From assembly GCA_036498945.1 (NCBI GenBank), contig DASYEQ010000150.1, positions 4,719 through 68,718 of the forward strand: DNA of 64,000 bases. The letters are read 5' to 3'. Positions 51,499 to 60,174 of this stretch are shown one piece after another (the stretch's first letter is position 1; each line of letters opens with the position of its first letter). The translations under genes and the position numbers were made by a program. The notes below the pieces were generated by a model. The model saw only the letters and a list, made by a program, of their open reading frames with translations, had not been told where the DNA came from and searched no databases. Source of the DNA: JAQGMJ01 sp036498945. Its GTDB lineage: Bacteria; Pseudomonadota; Gammaproteobacteria; Burkholderiales; JAEUOS01.

Positions 51499-52479
51499 AT
51501 GACCTCAACCTGCAAGGGGGGCGCCGCCACGCGCCTGGCCGCCGGCCTTTTCGCCTGCCTGCTGCCGTTCGCCGCGCAAGCCGCCGACTGGGCGCCGACC
51601 AAGACGGTGCGCATCGTGGTGCCGATCATCGGCAGCACCAACGACGCGCTGGCGCGCCTGGTGCAGCCGGAACTGCAAAAGGCGATCGGCCAGTCGGTGG
51701 TGGTGGAAAACAAGGGCGGGGCGGGCGGGGCCATCGGCACCGACGAGGTCGCCAAGTCGCCGCCTGACGGCCACACCCTGCTGGTGGGCTACAACGGCCC
51801 GGTGGCGGTCAACGTCAGCCTGTTCAAGAAGCTGCCGTATGACCCGGTGAAAGACCTGGCGCCCATCACCCTCGCAGTGCAGGCGCAGCAGCTGCTGGTG
51901 GTGCACCCCAGCGTGAAGGCGAACAATGTCGCCGAGCTGGTGGCGCTGGCCAAGACCGAGAAGCTGGCCTACGGCTCGGTCTCGGTCGGCAGCAATTCGC
52001 ACCTGACGATGGAGTTGCTCAAGTCCGCCGCGCATTTCGACATCGTGCACGTGCCCTACAAGGGCGCCGCGCCGGCGGTGGCTGATCTCATCGGCGGCCA
52101 GGTGCAGGCGGCCTTCCTGGTGCCGGGCAACATCTCGCAGTTCGTCACGCAGGGCCGCGCCAAGGTGATCGCCGTCACCGGCGAGCATCGCCTCGCCTCC
52201 TACCCCAACGTGCCGACGCTGATCGAGCAGGGCTACCCCGGTTTCGTCGCCGTCTCGTGGATCGGCTTTCTCGCCCCCGGCGGCACGCCGCAGCCGATCA
52301 TCGACCGCTACAACCACGAGCTGGTGAAAATCCTGCACCAGCCGGACGTGGAGAAAAAACTCAAGGACATGGAATTCGAAGTCGTCGCCAGCAGCCCGAA
52401 GCAGTTCAGCGACTGGATCGCGGTGGAGATCAAGCGCTGGGGCAAGGTGGTGCGCGACAACAACATCCGGGCCGACTGA
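51499..52479 (+). CDS. Bug/TctC family periplasmic solute-binding protein
   Basis: The 326-residue protein has a signal peptide (to AQAA) and the Bug pattern in a divergent form (VPIIGSTNDALARLVQP, GAGGAIGTDEVAKSPPDGHTLL, VHVPYKGAAPAVAD). It sits between the oxygenase and the SDR, so its ligand is likely the oxygenase substrate. AAGGAGACTCTC precedes the ATG. Confidence 0.9.
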   Translation: MTSTCKGGAATRLAAGLFACLLPFAAQAADWAPTKTVRIVVPIIGSTNDALARLVQPELQKAIGQSVVVENKGGAGGAIGTDEVAKSPPDGHTLLVGYNGPVAVNVSLFKKLPYDPVKDLAPITLAVQAQQLLVVHPSVKANNVAELVALAKTEKLAYGSVSVGSNSHLTMELLKSAAHFDIVHVPYKGAAPAVADLIGGQVQAAFLVPGNISQFVTQGRAKVIAVTGEHRLASYPNVPTLIEQGYPGFVAVSWIGFLAPGGTPQPIIDRYNHELVKILHQPDVEKKLKDMEFEVVASSPKQFSDWIAVEIKRWGKVVRDNNIRAD

Positions 52480-53264
52480 TGAGCACCACCGGCAAGCGCC
52501 TGCAAGGCCGCCTGGCGCTGATCACCGGCGGCGGCGCCGGCATCGGCGCCGCCAGCGCGCTCGCCTTCGCCGGCGAAGGCGCCAGCGTGCTGCTGGTGGA
52601 CCGCGACCCGGCCGCGCTCGAGCGCACCGTCGACGCCGTCAAGGAAGCGGTCCCCGGCGCCCGCTGCATTGTCTTTGCGGGCGACATCGCCGAGGAAGCC
52701 ACCGCGCAAAACGCCGTGCACATGGCGCAAGCCGAATTCGGCGGCCTGGATGCGCTGGTGAACAACGCCGCCATGCGCATCCACAAGCCGCTGAATGACG
52801 CGTCGCCTGCGGACTGGCAGGCGATCACCGGCGTCAACATCATCGGCATGGCCAATTTCTGCCGCGCGGCGATGCCGCTGTTGCGCGCCTCCGGCCGCGG
52901 CAGCGTGGTCAACGTCTCCTCCTGCTATGCGGTGGTCGGGCGCAAGGGGCTGGGCCTGTACGACGCCACCAAGGCCGCCATCCTGTCGATCACCCGGACG
53001 CTGGCGTTTGAAGAAGCCGCCAGCGGCGTGCGTATCAACGCCGTGTGCCCGGGCTCCACGCTTACCGACTTCCACCTCGGCCGCGCCCGCGCGCAAGGCA
53101 AGGATGTGGAGGTGCTGAAGACCGAGCGCAACACCACTTCCCTCATTGGCCGCTGGGCCGAGCCGCAGGAAATCGCCCTGCCGATTCTCTGGCTCACCTC
53201 GGGCGAAGCCTCGTTCATCACCGGCGCCTCCCTGATGGTGGACGGCGGCCTGTCGATCATGTGA
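52479..53264 (+). CDS. Short-chain dehydrogenase/reductase
   Basis: The 261-residue protein has GGGAGIGAA near the N-terminus, NNAA, catalytic Ser in VVNVSS and Tyr-x3-Lys (YDATK). It probably oxidises a cis-diol or alcohol made by the oxygenase. The ATG overlaps the Bug stop (TGATG), so the genes are coupled. Confidence 0.92.
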   Translation: MSTTGKRLQGRLALITGGGAGIGAASALAFAGEGASVLLVDRDPAALERTVDAVKEAVPGARCIVFAGDIAEEATAQNAVHMAQAEFGGLDALVNNAAMRIHKPLNDASPADWQAITGVNIIGMANFCRAAMPLLRASGRGSVVNVSSCYAVVGRKGLGLYDATKAAILSITRTLAFEEAASGVRINAVCPGSTLTDFHLGRARAQGKDVEVLKTERNTTSLIGRWAEPQEIALPILWLTSGEASFITGASLMVDGGLSIM

Positions 53265-53271
53265 GGTTGTT

Positions 53272-53592
53272 TTGGCCGACCCGCTTCAAGCAAACGTGGC
53301 GAAGATCCTGGAAGCCGAAGGCGCCGGCGCCTTCGACGTGCGCATCGCCAGCACCGGGCAGACCGTCCATGTCGCCCCCGGCGTGAGCGTGGTCGAGGCT
53401 GTCGCCGCCATCGGTATCGACATTCCGGTTTCCTGCGGCGAAGGCATTTGCGGCACCTGCCTGACCGGCGTGCTCGAAGGCGTGCCCGATCATCAGGATT
53501 TCGTGCTCTCGCCGGAAGAGCAGGAAAAGGGCGACCGGTTCACCCCTTGCTGCTCGCGCGCGAAGACGCCGCTGCTGGTGCTCGACCTGTAG
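53272..53592 (+). CDS. Stand-alone 2Fe-2S ferredoxin resembling the C-terminal domain of phthalate-dioxygenase reductases
   Basis: The 106-residue protein has Cys55, Cys60, Cys63 and Cys93 spaced as in plant-type ferredoxins (CGEGICGTC). The sequence after it (LEGVPDHQDFVLSPEEQEKGDRFTPCCSRA) is typical of the last domain of VanB/phthalate reductase proteins. The FMN and NAD domains that normally precede it are absent from the window. The start is a TTG with GAGG six bases upstream, 8 bases after the SDR stop. It should carry electrons to the Rieske oxygenase. Confidence 0.85.
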   Translation: MADPLQANVAKILEAEGAGAFDVRIASTGQTVHVAPGVSVVEAVAAIGIDIPVSCGEGICGTCLTGVLEGVPDHQDFVLSPEEQEKGDRFTPCCSRAKTPLLVLDL

Positions 53593-53636
53593 CGCCGCCC
53601 CGGCGGCGGCCGGGGCATCATAGAATGCGTCCGTTT

Positions 53637-54287
53637 ATGAGCGCCTTCGCCAACACCTTCCTGCTGGTCTACGCCGCCCTGTTCCCGATCATCAACCCGG
53701 TCGGCGGCGCGCCCTTGTTCCTCGGTCTGACGCAATTCGCCACCGAGGCGCAGCGCGCGCAACTGGCGCGGCGGGTGGCGGTGAACTGCTTTTTCCTGCT
53801 GCTGGGCTCGCTCGTCGTGGGCTCGCACGTGCTGGAATTCTTCGGCATCAGCTTGGCCGTGGTGCGCATCGCCGGCGGCCTGGTGGTGAGCGCCTTCGGC
53901 TGGCGCCTGCTCAATTCCGAAACCCATATCGACGGCGGCGCGGAGGAGGGCGGCAATGCCACCATCCCCGATTCCTTCTACCCGCTCACCATGCCGCTCA
54001 CCGTCGGCCCCGGCTCGATGTCGGTGGCGATCACCCTCGGCAGCCAGCGGCCGCGCTTCGCCGGCTTGACCGAACTGCTGCTGTTGGGCGGCGCGGCGGT
54101 GGCGGGGCTGGCGGCGATGGCGCTCACCATCTACGTCTGCTACCGCTCGGCGGAGCGCACCGTGCGCGTGCTCGGCAAGACCGGCACCGGCGTGGTGGTG
54201 CGCCTGTCAGCCTTCATCCTGCTGTGCATCGGCATCCAGATCCTCTGGGGCGGCCTGGCCGATCTGCTGGTGCTGAAAAAGCCTTAA
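53637..54287 (+). CDS. MarC family membrane protein
   Basis: The 216-residue protein has six hydrophobic segments and the MarC signatures FPIINPVGGAPLFL and DSFYPLTMPLTVGPGSMS. MarC proteins are inner-membrane proteins of unclear function (not multidrug exporters). ATGs at 53625 and 53637 are both possible starts. It ends close to the convergent MFS gene. Confidence 0.87.
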   Translation: MSAFANTFLLVYAALFPIINPVGGAPLFLGLTQFATEAQRAQLARRVAVNCFFLLLGSLVVGSHVLEFFGISLAVVRIAGGLVVSAFGWRLLNSETHIDGGAEEGGNATIPDSFYPLTMPLTVGPGSMSVAITLGSQRPRFAGLTELLLLGGAAVAGLAAMALTIYVCYRSAERTVRVLGKTGTGVVVRLSAFILLCIGIQILWGGLADLLVLKKP

Positions 54288-54301
54288 AGCCGCGGGCCGG
54301 C

Positions 54302-55558
54302 TCAGGAAGGCAGCCCGCGCGGCGCCGCGCCCGACGCACCGGCCGCGCGCGACCGCACGCGGTACCAGAGGAAGGCGGCGATCGACAGGTTGAGCAGGTT
54401 GAACGCGATGCCGTTGATGAAGGCGGCGTTGTACGAGCCGGTGAGGTCGAATATCTTGCCCGACATCCAGCCGCCCAGCGCCATGCCAAGGAGGGTGGCG
54501 GTGAGCACGTTGCCGGTGGTCACGCCCGCGGTGGCGGAGGGAAAGTATTCGCGCACGATGATGGCGTAGCTCGGCACGATGCCGCCCTGGAACAGGCCGA
54601 ACAGCGCCGAGATCAGATAGAGCGACACCAGGCTGTCGAAGGGAATGAACAGCACCAGCGCGGTGAGCTGCAGCACGCCGCCCAGCATCAGCGTGGGCAG
54701 CCCGCCGATGCGGTCGCAGATGGCGCCCGAGATCAGGCGGCTGACGATGCCGCAAGCCAGCATCAGCGAGAGCATGCGCGCGCCCTGCGCGGCGGAAAAG
54801 CCGAGGTCGGTGCAATAGGCGACGATGTGCACCTGCGGCATCGCCATCGCCACGCAGCAGCCGATGCCGGCGATGCACAACAGCGCCTGCGCCTGTGCCG
54901 GCGCCAGGCCGAAGGGGCGTGCCGGTGTCGCCGCTACGCCGCCTACGCCGGCGGCCGGCGCGCCCGCATCCGCCGGCGCCCGCGCGCCCAGGCGCCAGGC
55001 CAGAAGCGGCATCGTGAGCAGGCAGAACACCCCCATGCCGCCGTAGGCCAGGCGCCAGCCGTAGCCGTCGACGAAGTGCTGCACGATCGGCGGCCACAGC
55101 GCGCCCGCCAGATAATTGCCGCTGGCAAACAGCCCCACCGCGATGCCGCGCCGGCGCACGAACCAGCGCGCCGTGTCGGTGAGCAGCGGCACGAAAGTGG
55201 CCGAGCTGCCGAACATGCCCAGCACGAAGCAGTGGATCAGCGCGAACCACCAGATCGAAGGCGCGGCCGCCGCCAGGATGAAGCCCAGGCCGACGTTGAC
55301 CGAGCCGATCAGCGCCGGCACCCGCGCGCCGTAGCGGTCCAGCATGCGCCCCATGATCACGCCGCCGATGCCGAAGCCGATCATCATCGCCGTGTAGGGC
55401 AGGGAAGCCTGCGCGCGCGCGATGCCGAAGTCGCGCTGCACCGCCGGCAACACCACCGAGACCAGGTACATCGCGCTGCCGCCGATGGTGGAGATCGTCA
55501 TGGCCAAGGCCAGGCGCCGCCAGGCCTCGCGCGAATCCACCTGCGGTTGAGCTTTCAT
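54302..55558 (-). CDS. MFS transporter (oxalate/formate-antiporter-like)
   Basis: The 418-residue protein has 12 predicted membrane segments in two halves, the central loop being Ala/Pro-rich (about residues 190-215). MFS landmarks are GRMLDRYGAR between segments 2 and 3 and GAICDRIGG in the second half. It resembles the OFA/monocarboxylate group and may carry an organic acid. It is transcribed alone. Confidence 0.82.
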   Translation of the reverse strand: MKAQPQVDSREAWRRLALAMTISTIGGSAMYLVSVVLPAVQRDFGIARAQASLPYTAMMIGFGIGGVIMGRMLDRYGARVPALIGSVNVGLGFILAAAAPSIWWFALIHCFVLGMFGSSATFVPLLTDTARWFVRRRGIAVGLFASGNYLAGALWPPIVQHFVDGYGWRLAYGGMGVFCLLTMPLLAWRLGARAPADAGAPAAGVGGVAATPARPFGLAPAQAQALLCIAGIGCCVAMAMPQVHIVAYCTDLGFSAAQGARMLSLMLACGIVSRLISGAICDRIGGLPTLMLGGVLQLTALVLFIPFDSLVSLYLISALFGLFQGGIVPSYAIIVREYFPSATAGVTTGNVLTATLLGMALGGWMSGKIFDLTGSYNAAFINGIAFNLLNLSIAAFLWYRVRSRAAGASGAAPRGLPS

Positions 55559-55669
55559 GTCTCCGGTGTCTGTTTATCGCGCGGGCGGGTCGGGTTGCCC
55601 GGCAAGGCCGCGGTGCCTTGCCGCCTCGCGCTGAACACATGATACCTGCCGCCGGCTGGGCGGCGGCGA

Positions 55670-56458
55670 TCAACCGGGCAGCTTGAACAGGCGCTTGCTG
55701 TTGGCGCTGGCCTGGGCGGCGAGCGCGGCCGCGTCCACGCCCTTCAGCTCGGCCGCCGCCTGGGCGACAAAGGGCAGCAGCGCCGGCTCGTTGTAGGGCC
55801 GGGTCTTGCCGGCGTTGCGCGGGCGCAGGTAGGGCGCGTCCGTCTCCAGGTGCAGGCGATCCAGCGGGATCACCCGCATGGCCTCGCGCAGCTGGGTGCC
55901 GCGCCCGGTATCGGTGACCCAGCCGGTGATGCCGAGATCGAAGCCCAGCGCAAGGTAGGCCTCGGCCTCGGCCGCGCCGTCGGTGAAGCAATGCACCACG
56001 CCGCGGGCCCCGGCCGCCGCCGCCTCGCGCAGCATGGCGTGAAAATCTTCGAAGGCGTCGCGGCAATGCAGGAACAGCGGCTTGCCGGTGGCGAGGCTCG
56101 CCTGGATCTGCGCGGCGAACGCGTCGCGCTGCGCCTCCACGGGCGAGAACATGCGGTTGTAATCCAGCCCGCATTCGCCGACGGCCACCACCCGTTCGTC
56201 GGCCCACAGCGCGGCGAGTGCATCGGTGGTGGCGGCGGTGTACTCGCGGGCGGTGTGCGGGTGCACGCCGGCGGTGGCCCATACGCGCGGGTGGCGGCGC
56301 GCGAATTCCAGGGCGGAGCGGCTGGCGGCAAGCGAGGTGCCGGTGGCGAGGATGTGGGTGAGGCCGGCGTCGGCGGCGCGCGCCAACAGCTCTTCGCCCA
56401 GCCCCTTCAGTTGCGAGGCGTGGAAATTCACGCCGATGTCGATGAGGTCCAGTTTCAT
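55670..56458 (-). CDS. tatD: TatD family metal-dependent DNase
   Basis: The 262-residue protein has DIGVNFHASQ in place of the DxHxH of other TatD-like proteins, as in E. coli TatD itself, then TAGVHPH, GECGLDYNR, LHCRDAFEDF, VHCFTDG and ETDAPYL. It is a 3'-5' exonuclease for DNA repair and clearance of damaged DNA. It is divergent from the PadR gene with a 275-base spacer. Confidence 0.9.
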   Translation of the reverse strand: MKLDLIDIGVNFHASQLKGLGEELLARAADAGLTHILATGTSLAASRSALEFARRHPRVWATAGVHPHTAREYTAATTDALAALWADERVVAVGECGLDYNRMFSPVEAQRDAFAAQIQASLATGKPLFLHCRDAFEDFHAMLREAAAAGARGVVHCFTDGAAEAEAYLALGFDLGITGWVTDTGRGTQLREAMRVIPLDRLHLETDAPYLRPRNAGKTRPYNEPALLPFVAQAAAELKGVDAAALAAQASANSKRLFKLPG

Positions 56459-56585
56459 GTTTTTGCTTTTATGTCAGTGCTTACTATTGTTTTTATATGC
56501 CTTGAAGGCAAGGCGAAGGATACGCGCTTTGCCCGTTCCCGGCAATTCCGGGCGCATCGGCGCATCGGCGGCCGCAGAAACCCGC

Positions 56586-56591
56586 TTGACA
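56586..56591 (+). promoter_or_regulatory. Minus-35 box of the PadR gene promoter (candidate)
   Basis: TTGACA lies about 24 bases before the strong palindrome at 56615-56628. An AT-rich minus-10 region overlaps or adjoins the palindrome, so a regulator there would block polymerase. Confidence 0.45.
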
Positions 56592-56614
56592 AGGCCATCA
56601 AATATCTTCAGACT

Positions 56615-56628
56615 ATATCTTAAGATAT
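56615..56628. promoter_or_regulatory. PadR/YqjI-type operator (candidate)
   Basis: ATATCTTAAGATAT is a perfect 14-base palindrome 106 bases before the PadR start. A second half-like AATATCTTCAGA lies 5' to it. Such AT-rich repeats precede many PadR genes. Confidence 0.7.
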
Positions 56629-56733
56629 GTTTTTGGATGGATTTTCAGATAGCCCGACTGGCTTTTTCATCAACCCGCCAGTCCCCGCGCCATCGGTCCA
56701 TCGCCTATCTGCTTGCCTATTATGGAGGGCACC

Positions 56734-57507
56734 ATGCACCACTTTTTTCGACACCTGACCGAAGCCTACCAGGCCGGTCGCCGCGATTGCTGTCCTGACC
56801 ACCCCTTTGCCGGCCGCCGTGGCGGCGGGCGCTTTGCCCGGCATTTCGCCGAACACTTCGCCGAGCATGTCGAGCGGCATCACGCCGGGCGCCAGCGCGG
56901 CCCCTTCGGCTTCGGCTTTGATTTCGGCCCCGGCTTCCCCGGCGAGCACGGGCGCGGCCCCGGCCGTGGCGGCTTCGGTCCCGGGCGCAAGCTCGGCTCG
57001 GCCGACCTGCAACTGCTGATCCTCGCGCTGCTGGCCGAAAAGCCGCGCCACGGCTACGAAGTGATCAAGGCGCTGGATGAGCGTTCCAACGGCTACTACA
57101 GCCCCAGCCCGGGCATGGTGTATCCGGCGCTTACCTACCTGGAAGAAATCGGCCACGCCACTGTCGCCACCGAGGGCACCAAAAAGCAGTACAGCATCAC
57201 CGCCGACGGCATCGCCCACCTGGAGAAGAACCGCGCCTCGGTGGACGCGCTGCTGGAACAGCTCGCCTACATCGGCCAGAAGATGGAGCACCTGCGCCGC
57301 GCCATGGCCGGGCGCGGTGAAGACGAAGGCGAGGGCGAGGGCGGGCACGGGGGCCACAGCCGCTGGCACAAGATGGCGCCGGAAATCCGCCAGGCGCGCC
57401 AGAGCCTGAAGTCGGCGCTGATCGAGAAGTTCGGCGCCTCCGACGAGGAACAGCGGCGTATCGCGCAAATCCTGGAGAAGGCGGCGGCGGAAATCCGCGG
57501 CGCCTGA
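56734..57507 (+). CDS. PadR family regulator with His/Cys-rich metal-binding N-terminus (YqjI-like)
   Basis: The 257-residue protein has an N-terminal tail of about 85 residues rich in His, Cys, Gly and Arg (HFAEHFAEHVERHHAGRQRG; Cys26 and Cys27 in RRDCC). A PadR winged helix follows (LGSADLQLLILALLAEKPRHGYEVIKAL, then YYSPSPGMVYPALTYLEE), then a C-terminal helical dimer part with a second His/Gly stretch. This is the layout of the nickel/iron-linked regulator YqjI. GGAGGGCACC fixes the start at 56734. It likely controls itself through the palindrome upstream. No yqjH-type siderophore reductase is adjacent. Confidence 0.87.
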   Translation: MHHFFRHLTEAYQAGRRDCCPDHPFAGRRGGGRFARHFAEHFAEHVERHHAGRQRGPFGFGFDFGPGFPGEHGRGPGRGGFGPGRKLGSADLQLLILALLAEKPRHGYEVIKALDERSNGYYSPSPGMVYPALTYLEEIGHATVATEGTKKQYSITADGIAHLEKNRASVDALLEQLAYIGQKMEHLRRAMAGRGEDEGEGEGGHGGHSRWHKMAPEIRQARQSLKSALIEKFGASDEEQRRIAQILEKAAAEIRGA

Positions 57508-57658
57508 GCGAAAATAGCGTGATTGCGTGCCGGTATTGCGGCACGCGGCCGGCGGGCGTGTGGCGCATTGCGCCCGCGCCCGCCGCCATTTCTCCAAACA
57601 AGAAGCGCCAGGCGCGGCCCCCGCGGACCCCGGCGCCACTGATTGAAAGTCCCGCATC

Positions 57659-58915
57659 TTGAGCACTTCTGCCCCAACCCCCGCCGCGCGGCCCTCGTTC
57701 GCCGCCATGCGCATCGGCGGCTATCGCGCGCATTTCTTCACCTACGTGCTGGCGATGATGGCCGACAACATCGAGCACGTCATCAGCTACTGGATGGTGT
57801 TCCAGAAATTCCATTCGCCCGCCCTTGGCGGCTTCGCCGTGGTCTCGCACTGGCTGCCCTTCCTTTTGTTTTCCGTGCTCACCGGCGCGCTGGCCGACCG
57901 CTTCGACCCGCGCCGCATCATCCAGTGCGGCATGGCGCTGTTCATCACCGCCTCGCTCGGCTGGGGCTACTTTTTCATCACCGACAGCCTGCAGATGTGG
58001 CACGCCATGCTGCTGCTCACCATCCACGGCTGCGCCGGCGTGCTGTGGCAGACCTCCAGCCAGTTGCTGCTGCACGACATCGTCGGCCCCGCCGACCTCG
58101 CCAGCGCGGTGCGCCTGAACGCCACCGCGCGCTACCTCGGCGTGCTGGTGGGCCCGGCGGTGGGCGGCGTGATCATGCTGGCCATGGGGCCGAAGACCGG
58201 CATCCTGCTCAACACCTGCTTCTACCTGCCGCTGGTGATCTGGCTGATCAATGCCCCCTACGGCCCGAAATTCCGCAAGGGCGCGCAAGCGCCCCGGCGC
58301 GCGGTGCGCGGCTTTGCCGACATCACGCAAACCGCGCGCGACATCGCCGGCAACCGCCTGCTGGTCTCGATGATCCTGCTCTCCGGCGGCGCCTCCTTCC
58401 TGGTCGGCAACGCCTACCAGGCGCAGATGCCCGGCTTCGCCCATGACCTCGGTCACGGCGACCCCGGCGTGGCCTACAGCATGCTGCTGGCGGCGGATGC
58501 CTGCGGCGCGTTGATCGCCGGCTTCCTGCTGGAGTCGCGCGGCTTTCTCAAGCCCGACCCGCGCACCGCATTGACACTGGCCATGTGCTGGTGCATCGCG
58601 CTGGCCTGCTTTGCCGCCGCGCACAACTACGTGCTGGCCCTGGCCCTGCTGTTCGTCGCCGGCTTTCTCGAACTCTCGTTCAACTCCATGACCCAGGCGC
58701 TGGTGCAACTGAACGCGCCGGGGCAGATCCGCGGCCGGGTGATCGGCCTGTTCAACATGGCCTCGCTCGGCATGCGCGCCTTCTCCGGCATCACCGTGGG
58801 CCTGTTGGGCTCGCTCATCGGCGTGCACTGGTCGCTGGGGGCTTCCAGCCTGGCGCTGTTCGCCGTGATGGGCGGCCTGCTGCTGCGTGTGCGCGCACGC
58901 ACCGCGGCTGCCTGA
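57659..58915 (+). CDS. MFS transporter (MFS_3/EntS-like)
   Basis: The 418-residue protein has 12 predicted segments. It starts with a TTG at 57659 with AAAG a few bases upstream; an ATG at 57707 is the alternative. Features such as GALADRFDPRRIIQCGMAL and QALVQLNAPGQIRGRVIGLFNMASLGMRAFSG place it with EntS-like exporters. It may be under the same control as the PadR gene 151 bases upstream, but that is inference. Confidence 0.83.
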   Translation: MSTSAPTPAARPSFAAMRIGGYRAHFFTYVLAMMADNIEHVISYWMVFQKFHSPALGGFAVVSHWLPFLLFSVLTGALADRFDPRRIIQCGMALFITASLGWGYFFITDSLQMWHAMLLLTIHGCAGVLWQTSSQLLLHDIVGPADLASAVRLNATARYLGVLVGPAVGGVIMLAMGPKTGILLNTCFYLPLVIWLINAPYGPKFRKGAQAPRRAVRGFADITQTARDIAGNRLLVSMILLSGGASFLVGNAYQAQMPGFAHDLGHGDPGVAYSMLLAADACGALIAGFLLESRGFLKPDPRTALTLAMCWCIALACFAAAHNYVLALALLFVAGFLELSFNSMTQALVQLNAPGQIRGRVIGLFNMASLGMRAFSGITVGLLGSLIGVHWSLGASSLALFAVMGGLLLRVRARTAAA

Positions 58916-58983
58916 GAAGGCCGCCCTGCCGCGCCGCCGCATGCGGCGGCGCGCATGCCCGTCCCGATGCGGGGCGCCGCTGA

Positions 58984-59011
58984 TTGACAGCGCGGCGCGC
59001 TTGCCTATACT
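58984..59011 (+). promoter_or_regulatory. Sigma-70 promoter of the first PKHD dioxygenase gene
   Basis: TTGACA (58984-58989) and TATACT (59006-59011) with 16-base spacing, inside CTTGCCTATACTTGC (59000-59014), which recurs at 59998-60012 before the second gene. The two boxes are near-consensus. Confidence 0.7.
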
Positions 59012-59189
59012 TGCATCTGGCCGGTCCGGACCCGTGCGTTGTGCGAACCCGCATGGGCCTTCATTCCGGTAGAGTCCGTCCCTGCTCTCAAAAACACGAT
59101 ACGCGGCAAAAAGTCGCGAAAAAGCCAGCGGCGCCGGTGCGTCCGCGGGCCGCGCGCCCCGACGGCGCGCACCGTAAAAGAGGGGACAT

Positions 59190-59861
59190 ATGTACATAGT
59201 CGAAAACGTGCTCAGCGCCGAAGAACTGGCCTGGGTGCGCCAGCAGGCGGCGCACGGCCATTTCAGCGACGGCCGCCGCAGCGCCGGCGGCGCTGCGGGC
59301 GCCGCCAAGCAAAACCAGCAACTGGAGACGCCGCCCGAGGTGGCGCAGCAGCTCGCGGCCCTGGTGATCGGCGCGATCCGCCGCAACAACCGCTTCTACC
59401 GCGTCGCGCTGCCGCTGGAAATCTCCATGCCGATGATCAACCGCTACGCTCCCGGCATGTGCTACGGGCCGCATTACGATGCCCCGGTGTTCTATTCCCC
59501 CGAAGGGCGCCAGGTGCGCGGCGATCTCTCGGTGACGCTGTTCATCAGCCAGCCCGACGAATACGAAGGCGGCGAACTGCACGACACCAAGAGCGGCCAG
59601 CACATCAAGCTTGCCGCCGGCAGCCTGGTGGTCTATCCCACCGGCGGCCTGCACGAAGTCACCGCGGTGACCCGCGGCGAGCGCCACGCCGTCATCTTCT
59701 GGGTGCAAAGCATGGTGCGCGACCACGAGCAGCGCGCCCTGCTCACCCAGCTTGACAAGTGCGTCGAAGAAGTCTCCGCGCACCTGCCGGCCGGCAGCGC
59801 CGAAGTGCGCGCGCTCACCGGCGTGTTTTCCAACCTCGGACGCATGTGGATCAACACCTAG
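59190..59861 (+). CDS. PKHD-type Fe(II)/2-oxoglutarate-dependent hydroxylase (PiuC/YbiX-like), intact
   Basis: The 223-residue enzyme has the facial triad His95-x-Asp97 (GPHYDAPV) and His155 (GGLHEV), and Arg165 (RGERHAV) as the 2-oxoglutarate anchor. All are in the positions expected for PKHD/PiuC-type hydroxylases, which are often linked to iron-dependent transport. It stands in tandem with a diverged copy that lacks the histidines. A strong promoter lies at 58984-59011, giving a leader of about 170 bases. Confidence 0.9.
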   Translation: MYIVENVLSAEELAWVRQQAAHGHFSDGRRSAGGAAGAAKQNQQLETPPEVAQQLAALVIGAIRRNNRFYRVALPLEISMPMINRYAPGMCYGPHYDAPVFYSPEGRQVRGDLSVTLFISQPDEYEGGELHDTKSGQHIKLAAGSLVVYPTGGLHEVTAVTRGERHAVIFWVQSMVRDHEQRALLTQLDKCVEEVSAHLPAGSAEVRALTGVFSNLGRMWINT

Positions 59862-60174
59862 CGCGCGGCGCAGGTGTTGCCGTGCGGCGACGGCGGATAT
59901 AGCGCCAGGCCCTGGCGGCGCGCGGCCTTCGCCGCTGCCGGGGACGATGATGGCGGCATGCGCCACATAGGCAAATCGTGGTTTACAGCCCGGCCGGCTT
60001 GCCTATACTTGCGCGAAGTTTTTATATCGAGGGGCAGCAGACCGGCGAACCAGATTCGCCGCCGCCCCCGCCAAGTCCCAGCTCAAGACAAAACACGGCA
60101 GGAGAAGCCGTGAGAAGCCCGCCGCGCCGCAATTGCGCGCGAGCCGGCCATACGACTTGTCAAAGTGGGGATTT
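59862..60174. other. Spacer between the dioxygenase paralogs (313 bases)
   Basis: It contains a second, near-identical promoter region (TTTACA 59982-59987, TATACT 60004-60009) and a GC-rich leader. No gene longer than a few dozen codons is convincing in any frame. Confidence 0.6.
59982..60009 (+). promoter_or_regulatory. Sigma-70 promoter of the second PKHD gene (duplicated)
   Basis: TTTACA (59982-59987) and TATACT (60004-60009) with 16-base spacing. The identical 15-base stretch CTTGCCTATACTTGC shows that promoter and gene were duplicated together. Confidence 0.65.
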
